From Rhizobium sp. AQ_MP (lineage in GTDB: Bacteria > Pseudomonadota > Alphaproteobacteria > Rhizobiales > Rhizobiaceae), in NCBI RefSeq assembly GCF_014237835.1, contig NZ_JACJVI010000001.1, forward strand, positions 434,001 through 498,000: a stretch of 64,000 bases of DNA. Direction: 5' to 3'. Of the stretch, positions 46,294-55,237 are shown piece after piece. Position numbers and translations under genes: made by a program. The notes under the pieces are model-generated. The model made no database searches. It was not told the DNA's origin and worked only from the letters and a program-made list of their open reading frames with translations. The stretch's first letter is position 1, and each line of letters starts with the position of its first letter.

Positions 46294-47553
46294 TCAGGCC
46301 GCCGAAAGCAGCGCGAAGATCGGCCCGATCGACTTGTAGCCCATGTACCAGGTAAGCGCGCAAGTCAGTGCTCCGAGGATCAACAGCCAGCGCGGGTAGC
46401 GATAGCCACCCATCAGGTCTGAGCGAGCCCAGGCCGCATAGATGAAGATCGTGAGACCGATCGGCAGGATGAGGCCGTTCAGACCACCGACGAAGACCAG
46501 CATCTGTGCCGGAGGCGTGGTGATGATCACGTAGAAGAACAGCGAAACGGCGATGAAGATGACAGTCGCGATGTTGCGCCCGCGCTCGGTGATATCAGGC
46601 TTGAAGACGGTGATGAAGGACACCGAGGTGTAGGCGGCACCAATCACAGAGGTGATCGCCGCAAACCAGAGCACGGCACCGAAGATGCGAAGACCCACGT
46701 CACCGGCTGCGGCCTGGAAAGCTTGTGCGGCCGGGTTGGCCCCCTTGCCCGAAACATCGATCGCGACACCGCTCGCGACCACGCCGAGGATGGCGAGGAA
46801 CAGCACGTAGCGCATCACGCCTGTCACGGCGATGCCGGAAAGGGCGGCGCGGTTGACGGCACCGAGGTTCTCGATCCCGACCGTGCCCTTGTCGAGCAGG
46901 CGGTGCGCGCCCGAATAGGTGATGTAGCCACCCACCGTGCCGCCGACGATGGTGGTGATCGTCGCAAAGTCGATGGTCGATGGGATAAAGGTCTGGAAGA
47001 GCGCATCACCGACCGGAGGCTGCGAGACGATCGCGACGTAAAGGGTCAGGATGATCATCGCGAGACCGGCCACCACGATCAGCCGGTCAATCGCCACTCC
47101 CGCGCGATGCGACAGGAAGATGCCGATGGCGATCAGCGCACTGATCGAGCCGCCCAGCTTGGGGTCGAGACCAAGCAGGGAATTGAGACCAAGGCCGGCA
47201 CCGCCGATATTGCCGATGTTGAAGAAAAGGCCGCCAATGATGACGAGGATCGCAAGCAGATAACCGGTCCCTGGAATGGCTGCGTTCGCAATGTCGGAGG
47301 CCCGCATCCTCGTCAGCGTCACGATCCGCCAGATGTTCAGCTGAACCACGAAGTCGATCAGGATCGAGGCGAGGATCGCGAAGGCAAAGGCGGCACCAAG
47401 CTTTGTCGTGAAGGTCGCCGTCTGGGTGATGAAGCCAGGTCCGATGGCCGATGTTGCCATCAGGAAGATCGCGGCGATCAAGGCGCTCCGGCGTGTCTTG
47501 GCGGACATTCCGCCGGATCCGGCCGTGTTGGCCGCTTTCGATGTCTGTTCCAT
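46294..47553 (-). CDS. Nramp-related transporter without canonical metal-binding motifs
   Basis: A 419-residue membrane protein with about eleven helices and an Nramp-like start ([19 protein letters not shown]). In true Nramp metal carriers helix 1 holds DPGN and helix 6 holds MPH. Here the helix-1 position reads TATFTTK and the helix-6 region reads [11 protein letters not shown], so the metal ligands are missing. The same kind of gene (YcsG type) accompanies pxpA in other bacteria. A likely role is uptake of 5-oxoproline or a related organic acid. It is the first gene of the pxp operon. Confidence 0.82.
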   Translation of the reverse strand: MEQTSKAANTAGSGGMSAKTRRSALIAAIFLMATSAIGPGFITQTATFTTKLGAAFAFAILASILIDFVVQLNIWRIVTLTRMRASDIANAAIPGTGYLLAILVIIGGLFFNIGNIGGAGLGLNSLLGLDPKLGGSISALIAIGIFLSHRAGVAIDRLIVVAGLAMIILTLYVAIVSQPPVGDALFQTFIPSTIDFATITTIVGGTVGGYITYSGAHRLLDKGTVGIENLGAVNRAALSGIAVTGVMRYVLFLAILGVVASGVAIDVSGKGANPAAQAFQAAAGDVGLRIFGAVLWFAAITSVIGAAYTSVSFITVFKPDITERGRNIATVIFIAVSLFFYVIITTPPAQMLVFVGGLNGLILPIGLTIFIYAAWARSDLMGGYRYPRWLLILGALTCALTWYMGYKSIGPIFALLSAA

Positions 47554-47870
47554 GTGTCCCTCTCGATTGACCTGTCCCCGACTTCACGCGGGGCTTGTTG
47601 ATCACTAGCCCGGTTAGCCTCGCGTGGTTTCACAATTCTGTCAATATTGTTCAACGATTTTATTTTATTGTTCTACTTAATTGGCGCAATGTTGAGCAAG
47701 TTGATGCTCGGAAAGGCAGTTCTCGCTCTTAGAGGAACAATTTTTGGCCGTAACCGGCTCCCGTCTTGCTGCAATTTCTCGCATGGTCGATAAGGCAGCA
47801 GTCGCGAATAGCCCGCTGCATCGGAGCCAATTGCGACCCTGTACTGGGCGGACGGCCCCTGGGGAGACTG
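47554..47870. other. Divergent promoter region between pxp operon and gntR (317 bp)
   Basis: The first half is A+T-rich and holds repeated TTGTTC-type elements described separately; the second half is GC-rich leader sequence of gntR. No RNA gene is recognised. Confidence 0.4.
47645..47699. promoter_or_regulatory. Repeated operator-like elements upstream of the pxp operon
   Basis: TATTGTTCAAC (47645-47655) and TATTGTTCTAC (47666-47676) are direct repeats starting 21 bp apart. GTTGAGCAA (47691-47699) is a near-inverted copy (complement of TTGTTCAAC with one mismatch). Likely sites for the divergent GntR regulator; inferred. Confidence 0.45.
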
Positions 47871-48521
47871 ATGGCAGAAGCGGAAACGACAGCGGCACTC
47901 GCACCTCGCCTGGCGGAAGCCATCCGCGACCGGTTGATCAGCGGCGAATTGAAGCCCGGTCAGCGCCTGTCTGAGGCTGCCCTGAGCGCCGATTTCGAGG
48001 TATCCCGCAATTCGCTTCGTGAGGCTTTCCGACTGCTGACCAAGGATGGCCTGCTGCAGCACGAACCCAACCGTGGCGTCTTCGTCGCGACGCCCAGCAT
48101 GGCCTCGATTATCGATATCTATCGTGTTCGCCGCATTATTGAAGGCCAGGCGCTGTCGAACGCCTATCCGAACCACCCTGCGGTGGCGCGCATGAAGGCT
48201 GCGGTCGAGGCGGCACGCGCTGCCCGTGAACTGAACGACTGGGTCTCGGTCGGCAGCGAAAACATGAAATTCCATGCGGCCATCGTCGATCTGGCCGACA
48301 GCCAGCGGCTGAGCAGCTTCTATGCGCAGATCGCTGCCGAGCTACGCCTGAGCTTCGGCCTGCTCAAGGAGCCCGAACTGCTTCATGCCCCCTATGTCGA
48401 AATGAATGCGGCAATCCTCGAAAAGCTCGAGGCCGGCGAGCCAAAAGCCGCAGCAGCCGCACTCGAGGCCTATCTGCTTCAATCCGAACGGACTGTGCTT
48501 GCCGCCTTCTCCCGGATCTGA
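47871..48521 (+). CDS. GntR-family regulator (FCD type) of the pxp operon
   Basis: A 216-residue regulator. Its winged-helix domain includes AIRDRLISGELKPGQRL, SEAALSADFEVSRNSLREAF and LQHEPNRGVFVA. The FCD domain has IYRVRRIIEGQALSNA and FHAAIVDLADSQRL, with conserved metal-coordinating-type His. It diverges from the Nramp/pxp operon, and repeated operator-like elements lie between them, so it probably controls 5-oxoproline use. ATG 47871 follows GGGGAG; the open frame continues upstream without homology. Confidence 0.85.
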   Translation: MAEAETTAALAPRLAEAIRDRLISGELKPGQRLSEAALSADFEVSRNSLREAFRLLTKDGLLQHEPNRGVFVATPSMASIIDIYRVRRIIEGQALSNAYPNHPAVARMKAAVEAARAARELNDWVSVGSENMKFHAAIVDLADSQRLSSFYAQIAAELRLSFGLLKEPELLHAPYVEMNAAILEKLEAGEPKAAAAALEAYLLQSERTVLAAFSRI

Positions 48522-48544
48522 CAACCGCAGCTTCGCCGATGTCC

Positions 48545-49300
48545 TCACAAAGACGCGGTAATCCCGCCGTCGACATAAAGGATGTGGCCGTTGACGAAGG
48601 AGGAGGCGTCGGAGGAAAGAAAGATGCAGGCGCCAACCAGTTCTTCCACCTTGCCCCAGCGTCCGGCGGGCGTCCGTTTGGAAAGCCAGGTGGTAAACTC
48701 GGGATCGGCAACGAGAGCGGCGTTGAGCGGCGTTTCGAAATAGCCGGGCGCAATCGCGTTGCACTGCAGTCCATGTCGGGCCCAGTCCGTCGCCATGCCC
48801 TTTGTCAGATTTCCGACAGCTCCCTTGGTGGCGGTATAGGGTGCGATCGTGGGGCGGGCGAGCGCCGTCTGCACGCTTGCAATGTTGATGATCTTGCCAC
48901 GGCCCCGGCCGATCATGTGACGGGCGACGGCCTGGCCCACATTGAAGACACTGGAAACATTGGCCGCCAGCAGTCTTTCAAAGGCATCGGCCGGGAATTG
49001 CTCCAGTGGTGCCCGATGCTGCATGCCGGCATTGTTGACCAGAATGTCGATCGGTCCGACCTCGGTTTCGAACCGATCGACCGCTTCTTTGACCGCAGCA
49101 TGATTCGTCACATCGAAGGGAAGGATGCGCGCGCCGGCACCCAGCGGGCGGGCCGCACATTCAAGCTTGTCAATGCTGCGCCCGTTGAGAACGACCTCGG
49201 CGCCCGCTTGCTGCAGGCCGGTGGCCAGCGCAAGACCGATGCCTTGCGATGATCCTGTGATCAGCGCCCGGCGCCCTGCCAGATCGAAGAGCTTGTGCAT
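48545..49300 (-). CDS. Short-chain dehydrogenase, gluconate 5-dehydrogenase-like
   Basis: A 251-residue classical SDR. TGSSQGIG (15-22) binds the cofactor, NNAG is present, and YTATKGA carries the catalytic Tyr and Lys. The sequence MHKLFDLAGRRALITGSSQGIG and late YVDGGITASL match gluconate 5-dehydrogenases, which interconvert gluconate and 5-ketogluconate. The substrate is not proved and no gluconate transporter or kinase is adjacent. It is convergent with gntR, 23 bp away. ATG 49300 is chosen; an ATG five codons upstream (49315) is possible. Confidence 0.78.
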   Translation of the reverse strand: MHKLFDLAGRRALITGSSQGIGLALATGLQQAGAEVVLNGRSIDKLECAARPLGAGARILPFDVTNHAAVKEAVDRFETEVGPIDILVNNAGMQHRAPLEQFPADAFERLLAANVSSVFNVGQAVARHMIGRGRGKIINIASVQTALARPTIAPYTATKGAVGNLTKGMATDWARHGLQCNAIAPGYFETPLNAALVADPEFTTWLSKRTPAGRWGKVEELVGACIFLSSDASSFVNGHILYVDGGITASL

Positions 49301-49430
49301 GGTATCCGCCTCCACCCAGAATGAATTTCACCCCGGACTTGGCCAAGGCTCTGCCAAAGTCAAGGCAGTTGGACGGATACTGGGGCCAAGACCTTATGTT
49401 GCAGCGCCGCAGCGCTGCCAGTCCGGCGCG

Positions 49431-50303
49431 TCACCTGACAACCGCGATGGCATGCTCTCCCGGTGGCGGCACGATACTCGTCGCCTGGTCGGCGCTGTCG
49501 GCCACCCAGCTCCAAAAGCTCAGATGGTAGTTCCTGATATCGTCCAGCATTAGCTCGGTCAGCGCCACGTGATGCGTGCGGCGGTCTTGAACAACGAAAC
49601 CTCGGACCTCGGCCCCGTTCAAGACATTTCGGACATGCGAATGGGAAATGCCCAGCCGATCTGCCAGCTGGCGCGTTTCCAGGAGAAACCAGCGGGTCTC
49701 GGGCTCGCCGGGATGCTCGTAATGCGCTCTCAGCAAGGCGAGAGCCATCCTGTCGCCGCAGTCGAAGTTGTCGAACCAGCACCAGGCATCGTCACCATGT
49801 GCCAGATGCGCTCTGACTCGGTCGAACATCAGGCGTGCGGCTGCTATATAGCGAAGAGAGAAATCTTCATCCGTCTGCAGTTTGTGCGTCATGCCGGTTG
49901 GAAGCAATCCCGCCACTTCGGCACACGTCATATGATGGGCAAGCCAGGTCTTCAAACCGTCCAGAAGAGGCGCTTTCGCAAGCAGCACCTTTGTCCTTCG
50001 GTCTTCCGGATGATCAACGGCCTCGATGAAGCGCGCAAATCTCAGCAGGGCGAAGAAGCTGGATAGGGTCCTCGATCGACCCATCTCCCCCTGGATACGG
50101 GTGAGTGTCGGACGCTCCCCGATGCCCAGTTCAGCCTCGCAATGCATCACCGCCAGGAGTCCCGCGGCGTGGGACTGTAGGTTGCGTCCAAAGATCTTGT
50201 TGATCAGCTTCTCGCCGAAATGCATCGGCAGAATGCTGTTTGCGCAATAACGAATGGCATCCTCATAGGCGAGATCGTCCATCCGCGCCCGCAATACGTC
50301 CAT
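49431..50303 (-). CDS. Uncharacterised probable transcription regulator with C-terminal winged helix
   Basis: A 290-residue protein that I cannot assign to a named family. The C-terminal part (RWFLLETRQLADRLGISHSHVRNVLNGAEVRGFVV) reads as a winged helix-turn-helix, with GISHSHVRNVLN as recognition helix. The N-terminal part is helical and contains RTLSSFFALLRFARF, reminiscent of a second HTH-like segment. No membrane helices are seen. ATG 50303 follows GGGAG; an ATG 13 codons upstream (50342) has no ribosome-binding site and overlaps an inverted repeat. Related proteins in rhizobia are annotated hypothetical. Confidence 0.65.
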   Translation of the reverse strand: MDVLRARMDDLAYEDAIRYCANSILPMHFGEKLINKIFGRNLQSHAAGLLAVMHCEAELGIGERPTLTRIQGEMGRSRTLSSFFALLRFARFIEAVDHPEDRRTKVLLAKAPLLDGLKTWLAHHMTCAEVAGLLPTGMTHKLQTDEDFSLRYIAAARLMFDRVRAHLAHGDDAWCWFDNFDCGDRMALALLRAHYEHPGEPETRWFLLETRQLADRLGISHSHVRNVLNGAEVRGFVVQDRRTHHVALTELMLDDIRNYHLSFWSWVADSADQATSIVPPPGEHAIAVVR

Positions 50304-50345
50304 GGGTTTCGCTGCTCCCGGATTTTCGAGCGAAACTATCATGGT

Positions 50346-50376
50346 TTGTAACGAAATACGGTGACGAAAGTTACAA
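50346..50376. promoter_or_regulatory. Perfect inverted repeat upstream of the uncharacterised regulator
   Basis: TTGTAAC (50346-50352) and GTTACAA (50370-50376), arms starting 24 bp apart. The position 43 bp before the preferred start suggests an autoregulatory operator. Confidence 0.45.
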
Positions 50377-50466
50377 CCCGCACTTTCAAATCTTCGCGTT
50401 GCAGCTGACACTAGGATAGATGCGGATTTTTGACTCCCGCCGGCGACTGTTTTCGTCGACTATACC

Positions 50467-50488
50467 CGCGCCGGAGCCTTCCGGCGCG
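50467..50488. terminator. Hairpin in the 50.4-50.6 kb intergenic region
   Basis: CGCGCCGGA-GCCT-TCCGGCGCG: perfect 9-bp stem without a T-run, about 100 bp beyond the histidine-phosphatase stop on the minus strand. Confidence 0.35.
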
Positions 50489-50587
50489 TCTGCCGGGGCA
50501 TGTCCGGATTGCCGCCGCACCTAAACTTGTTGCAGGACTTTTTTCATCACGCGCGGCGACCACTTCTGCCGCAGGTTTTTTTCTCCG

Positions 50588-51160
50588 TCATGCCCCGGTA
50601 GACTGCCGGCCGATAACATCGGTCTCGCCCACACCGCTCATGGTCGCAAAGACGAGTTCTCCGCTGCGGGGAACGATCGAAGTCAGTCCCGTGATGTTCA
50701 CCTGATGTGTGACCAGTATCAGAGGCCGCCCAGAGGTGTAGGAATAGGCTGAAAGCCATTGCCTCAGCGCTTCGGTTTGTTCCCTCCCGTTTTCCGGTTT
50801 GCCGAAGAAGGAGTTCAGCAGGGGCTGCGGTGAAACCGGCCCGAGTTCCATGAGACGCGCGGTGTCCAGACAGCGGCACCATTCGCTCGAATAAACGGCA
50901 GCTCTCTTTATTCCTTCATCACGAAACAGCGCCCCGATCCTTGACGCCTGGGCTCGTCCCTCGTCCGACAGATTGCGTTGAGTGCTGCAATCGCCAAGCT
51001 GCATTCCCGCAGGATCACCGGTACCCGGCGCCAGGGCATGACGCAAAAGCACAAATGCGCGTCCCGCGCGCAGCGCCTCCCAGGCATCGCCGGCTTGGGC
51101 AGGAACACCGGCAAGCGTGAACAACGAAGTCATGAGAAAAGACCGTCGAGGGATCATCAT
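50588..51160 (-). CDS. Tat-exported histidine-phosphatase-family protein
   Basis: A 190-residue protein. The N-terminus MMIPRRSFLMTSLFTLAG is a twin-arginine signal with cleavage likely after AQA. The rest is a short histidine-phosphatase fold with LLRHALAPG (phospho-acceptor His, replacing the usual RHG), YSSEWCRCLDTA and VTHQVN (second catalytic His). It should act in the periplasm on an unknown phosphate ester. ATG 51160 begins the Tat signal. The flanks give no pathway hint. Confidence 0.78.
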   Translation of the reverse strand: MMIPRRSFLMTSLFTLAGVPAQAGDAWEALRAGRAFVLLRHALAPGTGDPAGMQLGDCSTQRNLSDEGRAQASRIGALFRDEGIKRAAVYSSEWCRCLDTARLMELGPVSPQPLLNSFFGKPENGREQTEALRQWLSAYSYTSGRPLILVTHQVNITGLTSIVPRSGELVFATMSGVGETDVIGRQSTGA

Positions 51161-51417
51161 CGAGCCTTATCCTGAGCGTGAGTGAAGCAACAAAACCTTG
51201 ATACGGCGATCAAGATGCGCGGGATCAGCGGTGTCACTGCACATGCTTGTGAGCGCCGGACGAGCCCTTGTTCAGAGTGTCCGGATGCTAGGGCAGGCCC
51301 GATCCGCACCGTAAAGATTGCATTCACCTTTTCCCGGTAAAGCTTTGTTAGCAATCTCCTGAAGCTCCGGGCATTCGCCTACGCCTGTGCCCGGTCGTTA
51401 GTTTGAGTCTGTGTGCC

Positions 51418-52512
51418 ATGCGTTCCAAGGTCTTCCCCTCGCTGCTCATCGGTTGTCTGGTGCTTAGCGGCTGCAGTGCCCGCACCAATCCCGTCGAAGC
51501 CTTGCAGTTACGCTCTCAAGCGACACAGCAGCAGGCACAGACTGCCGCTGCCCCGACCCCTGCTGTTGCCGTGGATGAGCAGACCGGCGCCATCACACCT
51601 GTCGCCTCGCCGACGGGGGCGCATGCTCAGGCGCTCGCCTGGGCCGGCAGATCGCCGAACCAGGCTCATTTCGATACGCCGGAGATGACGGCAGGCATGC
51701 CGGTGCCCAACCAGCGTCCGCTGGCGATGCTCGCACCGCCGATGCCGTCCGCCTTGCCACAGCAGGAGCCCGCGACGCGCTCGACCGGACGCCACCGGGT
51801 CTACAACCAGCGCTTCAGCGACGCCAAGCCGATCAATTTCGGCAAGGTGAAGCCAAAGCATCATGCGGTTCATGGCGTGGATGTATCGCGCTGGCAGGGC
51901 AATATCGACTGGCAAACCCTGCGAAGCCAAGGCGCCAATTTTGCCTATATCAAGGCGACAGACGGTGGCGATCATCTCGATCCCATGTTCCACACCAACT
52001 GGAAGCGCGCCAAGGATGCCGGATTGAAGCGCGGCGCCTACCACTTCTTCTACTGGTGCCGCGTTGCCTCAGAGCAGGCGGAGTGGTTCATCCGGAACGT
52101 TCCGCGCGATCCGGATGCCCTGCCGCCAGTCATTGACGTCGAATACAACGGCGAGTCGAGCTGCCGTTTCCGCCTGTCGCCTGAAAAGGCACGCGAAAAG
52201 ATGCAGGTCTTCATGGACCGTCTGGAGCAGCATTACGGCAAGCGGCCGGTGATTTACACGGCTCCCGATTTCTACAAGGACAATCTGCGCGGCCATTTCC
52301 TTGACTATCCCTTCTGGCTGCGCTCGGTGGCGGCGCATCCGTCCAAGGTATACCCGGGCCGGAAATGGGTCTTCTGGCAATATTCCGGATCCGGCCTGTC
52401 CCAGGGCGTCAACGGCAAGATCGACCTCAACGTCTTCTACGGCTCGGTATCGGACTGGCAGAACTGGGTTGCCGGCAAGAAGAGCTGGGAGCGCGTCGCC
52501 GGCCTGCGGTGA
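51418..52512 (+). CDS. GH25-family lysozyme lipoprotein
   Basis: A 364-residue lipoprotein. The signal ends in lipobox LVLSGC. A Gln/Ala/Pro-rich linker (to about 150) precedes a glycoside hydrolase 25 domain: HGVDVSRWQGNIDW, FAYIKATDGGD, RGAYHFFYW and PVIDVEYNGES, which hold the catalytic Asp/Glu residues. It would cut peptidoglycan in the periplasm or at the outer membrane. ATG 51418 gives the signal peptide; a TTG five codons upstream is unlikely. Confidence 0.88.
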   Translation: MRSKVFPSLLIGCLVLSGCSARTNPVEALQLRSQATQQQAQTAAAPTPAVAVDEQTGAITPVASPTGAHAQALAWAGRSPNQAHFDTPEMTAGMPVPNQRPLAMLAPPMPSALPQQEPATRSTGRHRVYNQRFSDAKPINFGKVKPKHHAVHGVDVSRWQGNIDWQTLRSQGANFAYIKATDGGDHLDPMFHTNWKRAKDAGLKRGAYHFFYWCRVASEQAEWFIRNVPRDPDALPPVIDVEYNGESSCRFRLSPEKAREKMQVFMDRLEQHYGKRPVIYTAPDFYKDNLRGHFLDYPFWLRSVAAHPSKVYPGRKWVFWQYSGSGLSQGVNGKIDLNVFYGSVSDWQNWVAGKKSWERVAGLR

Positions 52513-52531
52513 AGCGCCCCTTGCCGTAACT

Positions 52532-52711
52532 TCAGATATGCGGGGCGGGATCCACGATAGGCGGGTCCCGGGTCTCGTCGGGATTGGGTCTCGGAACCTC
52601 GTCCGGCAGGACGTCCGGCTCCGGCTCGTCCACCGGTATCTCCGGCGTCCAGGCCGGGGCTGGCATCGGCGGCTGATCGTCGTAAGGCGATGAGGGATTG
52701 GGGCTGGGCAT
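52532..52711 (-). CDS. Small proline-rich acidic protein
   Basis: A 59-residue protein, rich in Pro, Asp and Glu (DEPEPDVLPDEVPRPNP), with no membrane helix or known domain, probably disordered. GGGAG lies six bases before ATG 52711. Similar short proline-rich proteins are common hypotheticals in Rhizobiales. It is convergent with the GH25 gene. Confidence 0.6.
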   Translation of the reverse strand: MPSPNPSSPYDDQPPMPAPAWTPEIPVDEPEPDVLPDEVPRPNPDETRDPPIVDPAPHI

Positions 52712-52840
52712 GATGATCTCCCTGAAGTCCTGCGGCCGCGGGATGCGGTCGGGTGCTGAATGCCGCAGGAGCAATTCGGCCGTGACCGACTTTGTTCCTG
52801 AAATCATCTGACACCTCTCCGAATCCGCAGCTTCCCAGTT

Positions 52841-52866
52841 GGAACATTTCCCTTCGCGCCGCTGTT
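52841..52866 (+). promoter_or_regulatory. Probable EcfG-type promoter of treZ
   Basis: GGAAC (52841-52845) - 17 bp - TGTT (52863-52866), one mismatch to the stress-promoter consensus, 35 bp before the treZ start. Confidence 0.55.
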
Positions 52867-52901
52867 GGATCGTCGCAATCAGCAAGCGGCGAGGATGACC
52901 A

Positions 52902-54752
52902 ATGGATGACCGGCAATCACAGCCCGACTTTCGGGGTCTTGAGGTCGATCAGGAATACCGTGTCTTCCCGAAGAGCTGGGGCGCGGAATACACCGCGGCG
53001 GGCGAAGTGCGGTTTCGCATATGGGCCTCCGGGGTCCAGATGCTCGGGCTTCGCCTGATGGACGAAGAGGTGCCGATGTCGCCTGCCGGAGACGGCTGGT
53101 GGGAGCTCCTCGCGACAAACATTGCGCCTGGGACTGTTTATTCATTCGTATTGCCAGATGGGACACGTGTGCCGGACCCGGCCGCGCGTGCTTTGGCCGG
53201 TGATGTCCACGGCCCTTCGCTGATCGTCGATCCCACGGCCTATCGCTGGAAGAACAGCAGTTGGAAAGGCAGGCCCTGGTCGCAAGCCGCAGTATACGAA
53301 ATCCACATCGGCACCTTCACCGAGGAGGGGACGTTTGCGGCTGCCGCTGAAAAACTCCCCGTCTTGGCTGAGCTGGGCGTCACCGTGGTGCAGGTCATGC
53401 CGGTTGCCGCATTCGGTGGGAGGCGCGGCTGGGGCTATGATGGCGTCCTGCTCTATACCCCTCATCCGGCCTACGGCTCCCCGGACGATATGAAGGCCTT
53501 CATTGATCAGGCTCATGGTCTCGGTCTGATGGTCATGCTCGACGTCGTCTACAATCACCTCGGCCTCGACGGAAATTACCTCAAATCATACGCACCGGAT
53601 CTCTTTTCCACTGAGGGCACGCCTTGGGGCCCCAGACCAGACGTATCGAAGCTGCCCATGCGCGACTTCGTGATAGAGAATGCACTCTATTGGCTGGAAG
53701 AGTTCGCCCTCGATGGCCTGCGGTTCGATGCCGTCGACCGCATCGACGACGATAGCAGCGCGATCAACATCATGGAGGAAATGGCGCGCACGATCCGTGA
53801 ACGATCGCCGGAGCGTCATATCCATCTTGTTGTCGAGGATGGCCGCTGTATCACCCGCCTGCATGAGCGGCGCGATGACAACTCGGTCGCGCTTTACGAT
53901 GGGGTCTGGAACGATGGCTATCACCATCTTGTCCACGCCTGGGCAACCGGCGAACACGGCGGCCATTACAAGGTATTTGCAGAGGATTTCTGGCCCCGTA
54001 TCGCACGGACACTTGCGAGCGGATTTGCCCTGCAGGGCGAACGGATAGAGGAAAAGGGAAACCAGCCGATCGGGGAGCCGAGTGGGCACCTGCCACCGAC
54101 GACATTCGTCAACTTTCTACAAAACCACGACCAGATCGGCAATCGCGGCCGGGGCGACAGACTCTGGAGCTTGATAGAGCCAGATCTTGCGGAACGCCTC
54201 ATGGCGATGCTCCTGCTCGCGCCACAGATCCCCATGATCTTCATGGGCGATGAATTTCGTTCAAAGGGCAGATTCTATTTTTTCAGCGACTATCCGCCGG
54301 AACTCAAGCAGGGCAGTCCGGAAGATCGATTGCGGGAGGCACGGGCATTTGGCTCGGATGATCTGAAGCTGGAAGACATTCGCGATCCGAACGACTGCGA
54401 AACTTTCACGGCCTCGAAGCTTGACTGGGGGGAAGCGCAGACAGAACGTGGGATGGCCGCACGATCCTTCTGCCAACGCCTGCTCGAGAAGCGGCGACAG
54501 CACCTTTTCCCATTGCTGGACAATGTCGGTGGCGGCGTGGGCCATGTGCTGATGGCGCAGGACGGGAAGCTGGCTGTCGACTGGCAGCTCGGCGAGCATC
54601 GATGGCAGCTCCGGGTGAATTTCAGTGAAAGGGAAGTCATGCTGCCTCCGGTCCACGGCGCCACGATCGAGGTTATGCCATCCGAGGCGGAGGCGGACAT
54701 CCGCGATCTCTCGCGCTTCCTGCCGGGTTCGCTGATTGTCACCTGCGGATGA
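52902..54752 (+). CDS. treZ: Malto-oligosyltrehalose trehalohydrolase
   Basis: A 616-residue GH13 enzyme with an N-terminal beta-sandwich (FRIWASGVQMLGLRLMD) and a catalytic barrel: AVYEIHIGTFTEEGTF, GWGYDGVLLYTPHPAYG, LDVVYNHLG, LRFDAVDRI (nucleophile Asp), HLVVEDGR (acid Glu) and FLQNHDQIGNR. It releases trehalose from the chain end made by TreY. No treY or treX is in the window, so the partner must be elsewhere. An EcfG-like promoter lies just upstream, which fits trehalose as an osmoprotectant. Confidence 0.88.
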   Translation: MDDRQSQPDFRGLEVDQEYRVFPKSWGAEYTAAGEVRFRIWASGVQMLGLRLMDEEVPMSPAGDGWWELLATNIAPGTVYSFVLPDGTRVPDPAARALAGDVHGPSLIVDPTAYRWKNSSWKGRPWSQAAVYEIHIGTFTEEGTFAAAAEKLPVLAELGVTVVQVMPVAAFGGRRGWGYDGVLLYTPHPAYGSPDDMKAFIDQAHGLGLMVMLDVVYNHLGLDGNYLKSYAPDLFSTEGTPWGPRPDVSKLPMRDFVIENALYWLEEFALDGLRFDAVDRIDDDSSAINIMEEMARTIRERSPERHIHLVVEDGRCITRLHERRDDNSVALYDGVWNDGYHHLVHAWATGEHGGHYKVFAEDFWPRIARTLASGFALQGERIEEKGNQPIGEPSGHLPPTTFVNFLQNHDQIGNRGRGDRLWSLIEPDLAERLMAMLLLAPQIPMIFMGDEFRSKGRFYFFSDYPPELKQGSPEDRLREARAFGSDDLKLEDIRDPNDCETFTASKLDWGEAQTERGMAARSFCQRLLEKRRQHLFPLLDNVGGGVGHVLMAQDGKLAVDWQLGEHRWQLRVNFSEREVMLPPVHGATIEVMPSEAEADIRDLSRFLPGSLIVTCG

Positions 54753-54787
54753 CGGACCGGGCTGCGAAAAAAAATCTGCCCGGAACA

Positions 54788-54812
54788 GGAACCCTCTTGC
54801 GCGCGGCGAGTT
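54788..54812 (+). promoter_or_regulatory. Probable EcfG-type promoter of the 84-residue protein gene
   Basis: GGAAC (54788-54792) - 16 bp - AGTT (54809-54812), one mismatch to consensus, 25 bp before the start codon. Confidence 0.5.
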
Positions 54813-54837
54813 TGAGGGGGATCATGAGGAGTGCGGC

Positions 54838-55092
54838 ATGACTCAGGTTTATTGTGACATCATCCCCCAGTCAAACGGCTGGTGCTTTCTCTCGGAGCAG
54901 GGCCAGTCTGCTGTCTATCCGAGCTACAGGCTGGCGGTCGAAGCTGCCCGTCGTCATTCCGACGAACAGATTGCGAACCGCAAGATAACCGTGCTTCGAC
55001 AGCAGGATCTGCGCGGCCGAATGCTGGAGATCGGCGGCATGGCTCAGGCATGGGGCCCGGAAGGCACGGCCGGAATACGTGGGCGCGCCTGA
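54838..55092 (+). CDS. Small DUF2188-like hypothetical protein
   Basis: An 84-residue soluble protein containing VYCDIIPQSNGWCFLSEQG and YRLAVEAARRHSDEQ. This alternation of a short beta stretch with a helix recalls DUF2188-type stress proteins that place a residue-rich loop around a W. ATG 54838 follows GAGGAGTG. It lies 85 bp after treZ with its own EcfG-like promoter, so it is probably a stress-induced gene of unknown function. Confidence 0.65.
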   Translation: MTQVYCDIIPQSNGWCFLSEQGQSAVYPSYRLAVEAARRHSDEQIANRKITVLRQQDLRGRMLEIGGMAQAWGPEGTAGIRGRA

Positions 55093-55237
55093 CCATCAAA
55101 TTCGCCAGAAAATCGGAACGTTGGTAAAATTGATCGACGCGAACGTGGATCTACCCGGTGTTTGGCAATGGTCTGAAGCCTCCTGCCAGCGCCGGGTTAT
55201 TCCATGTCGTCGCTCGCCTCGCCGGCGCCACGAGAGG

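Noticed and set aside
52774-52798. GTTCC on the minus strand as an EcfG promoter of the proline-rich protein gene
   Set aside because: The -10 position reads GAAT or AATT, not CGTT.
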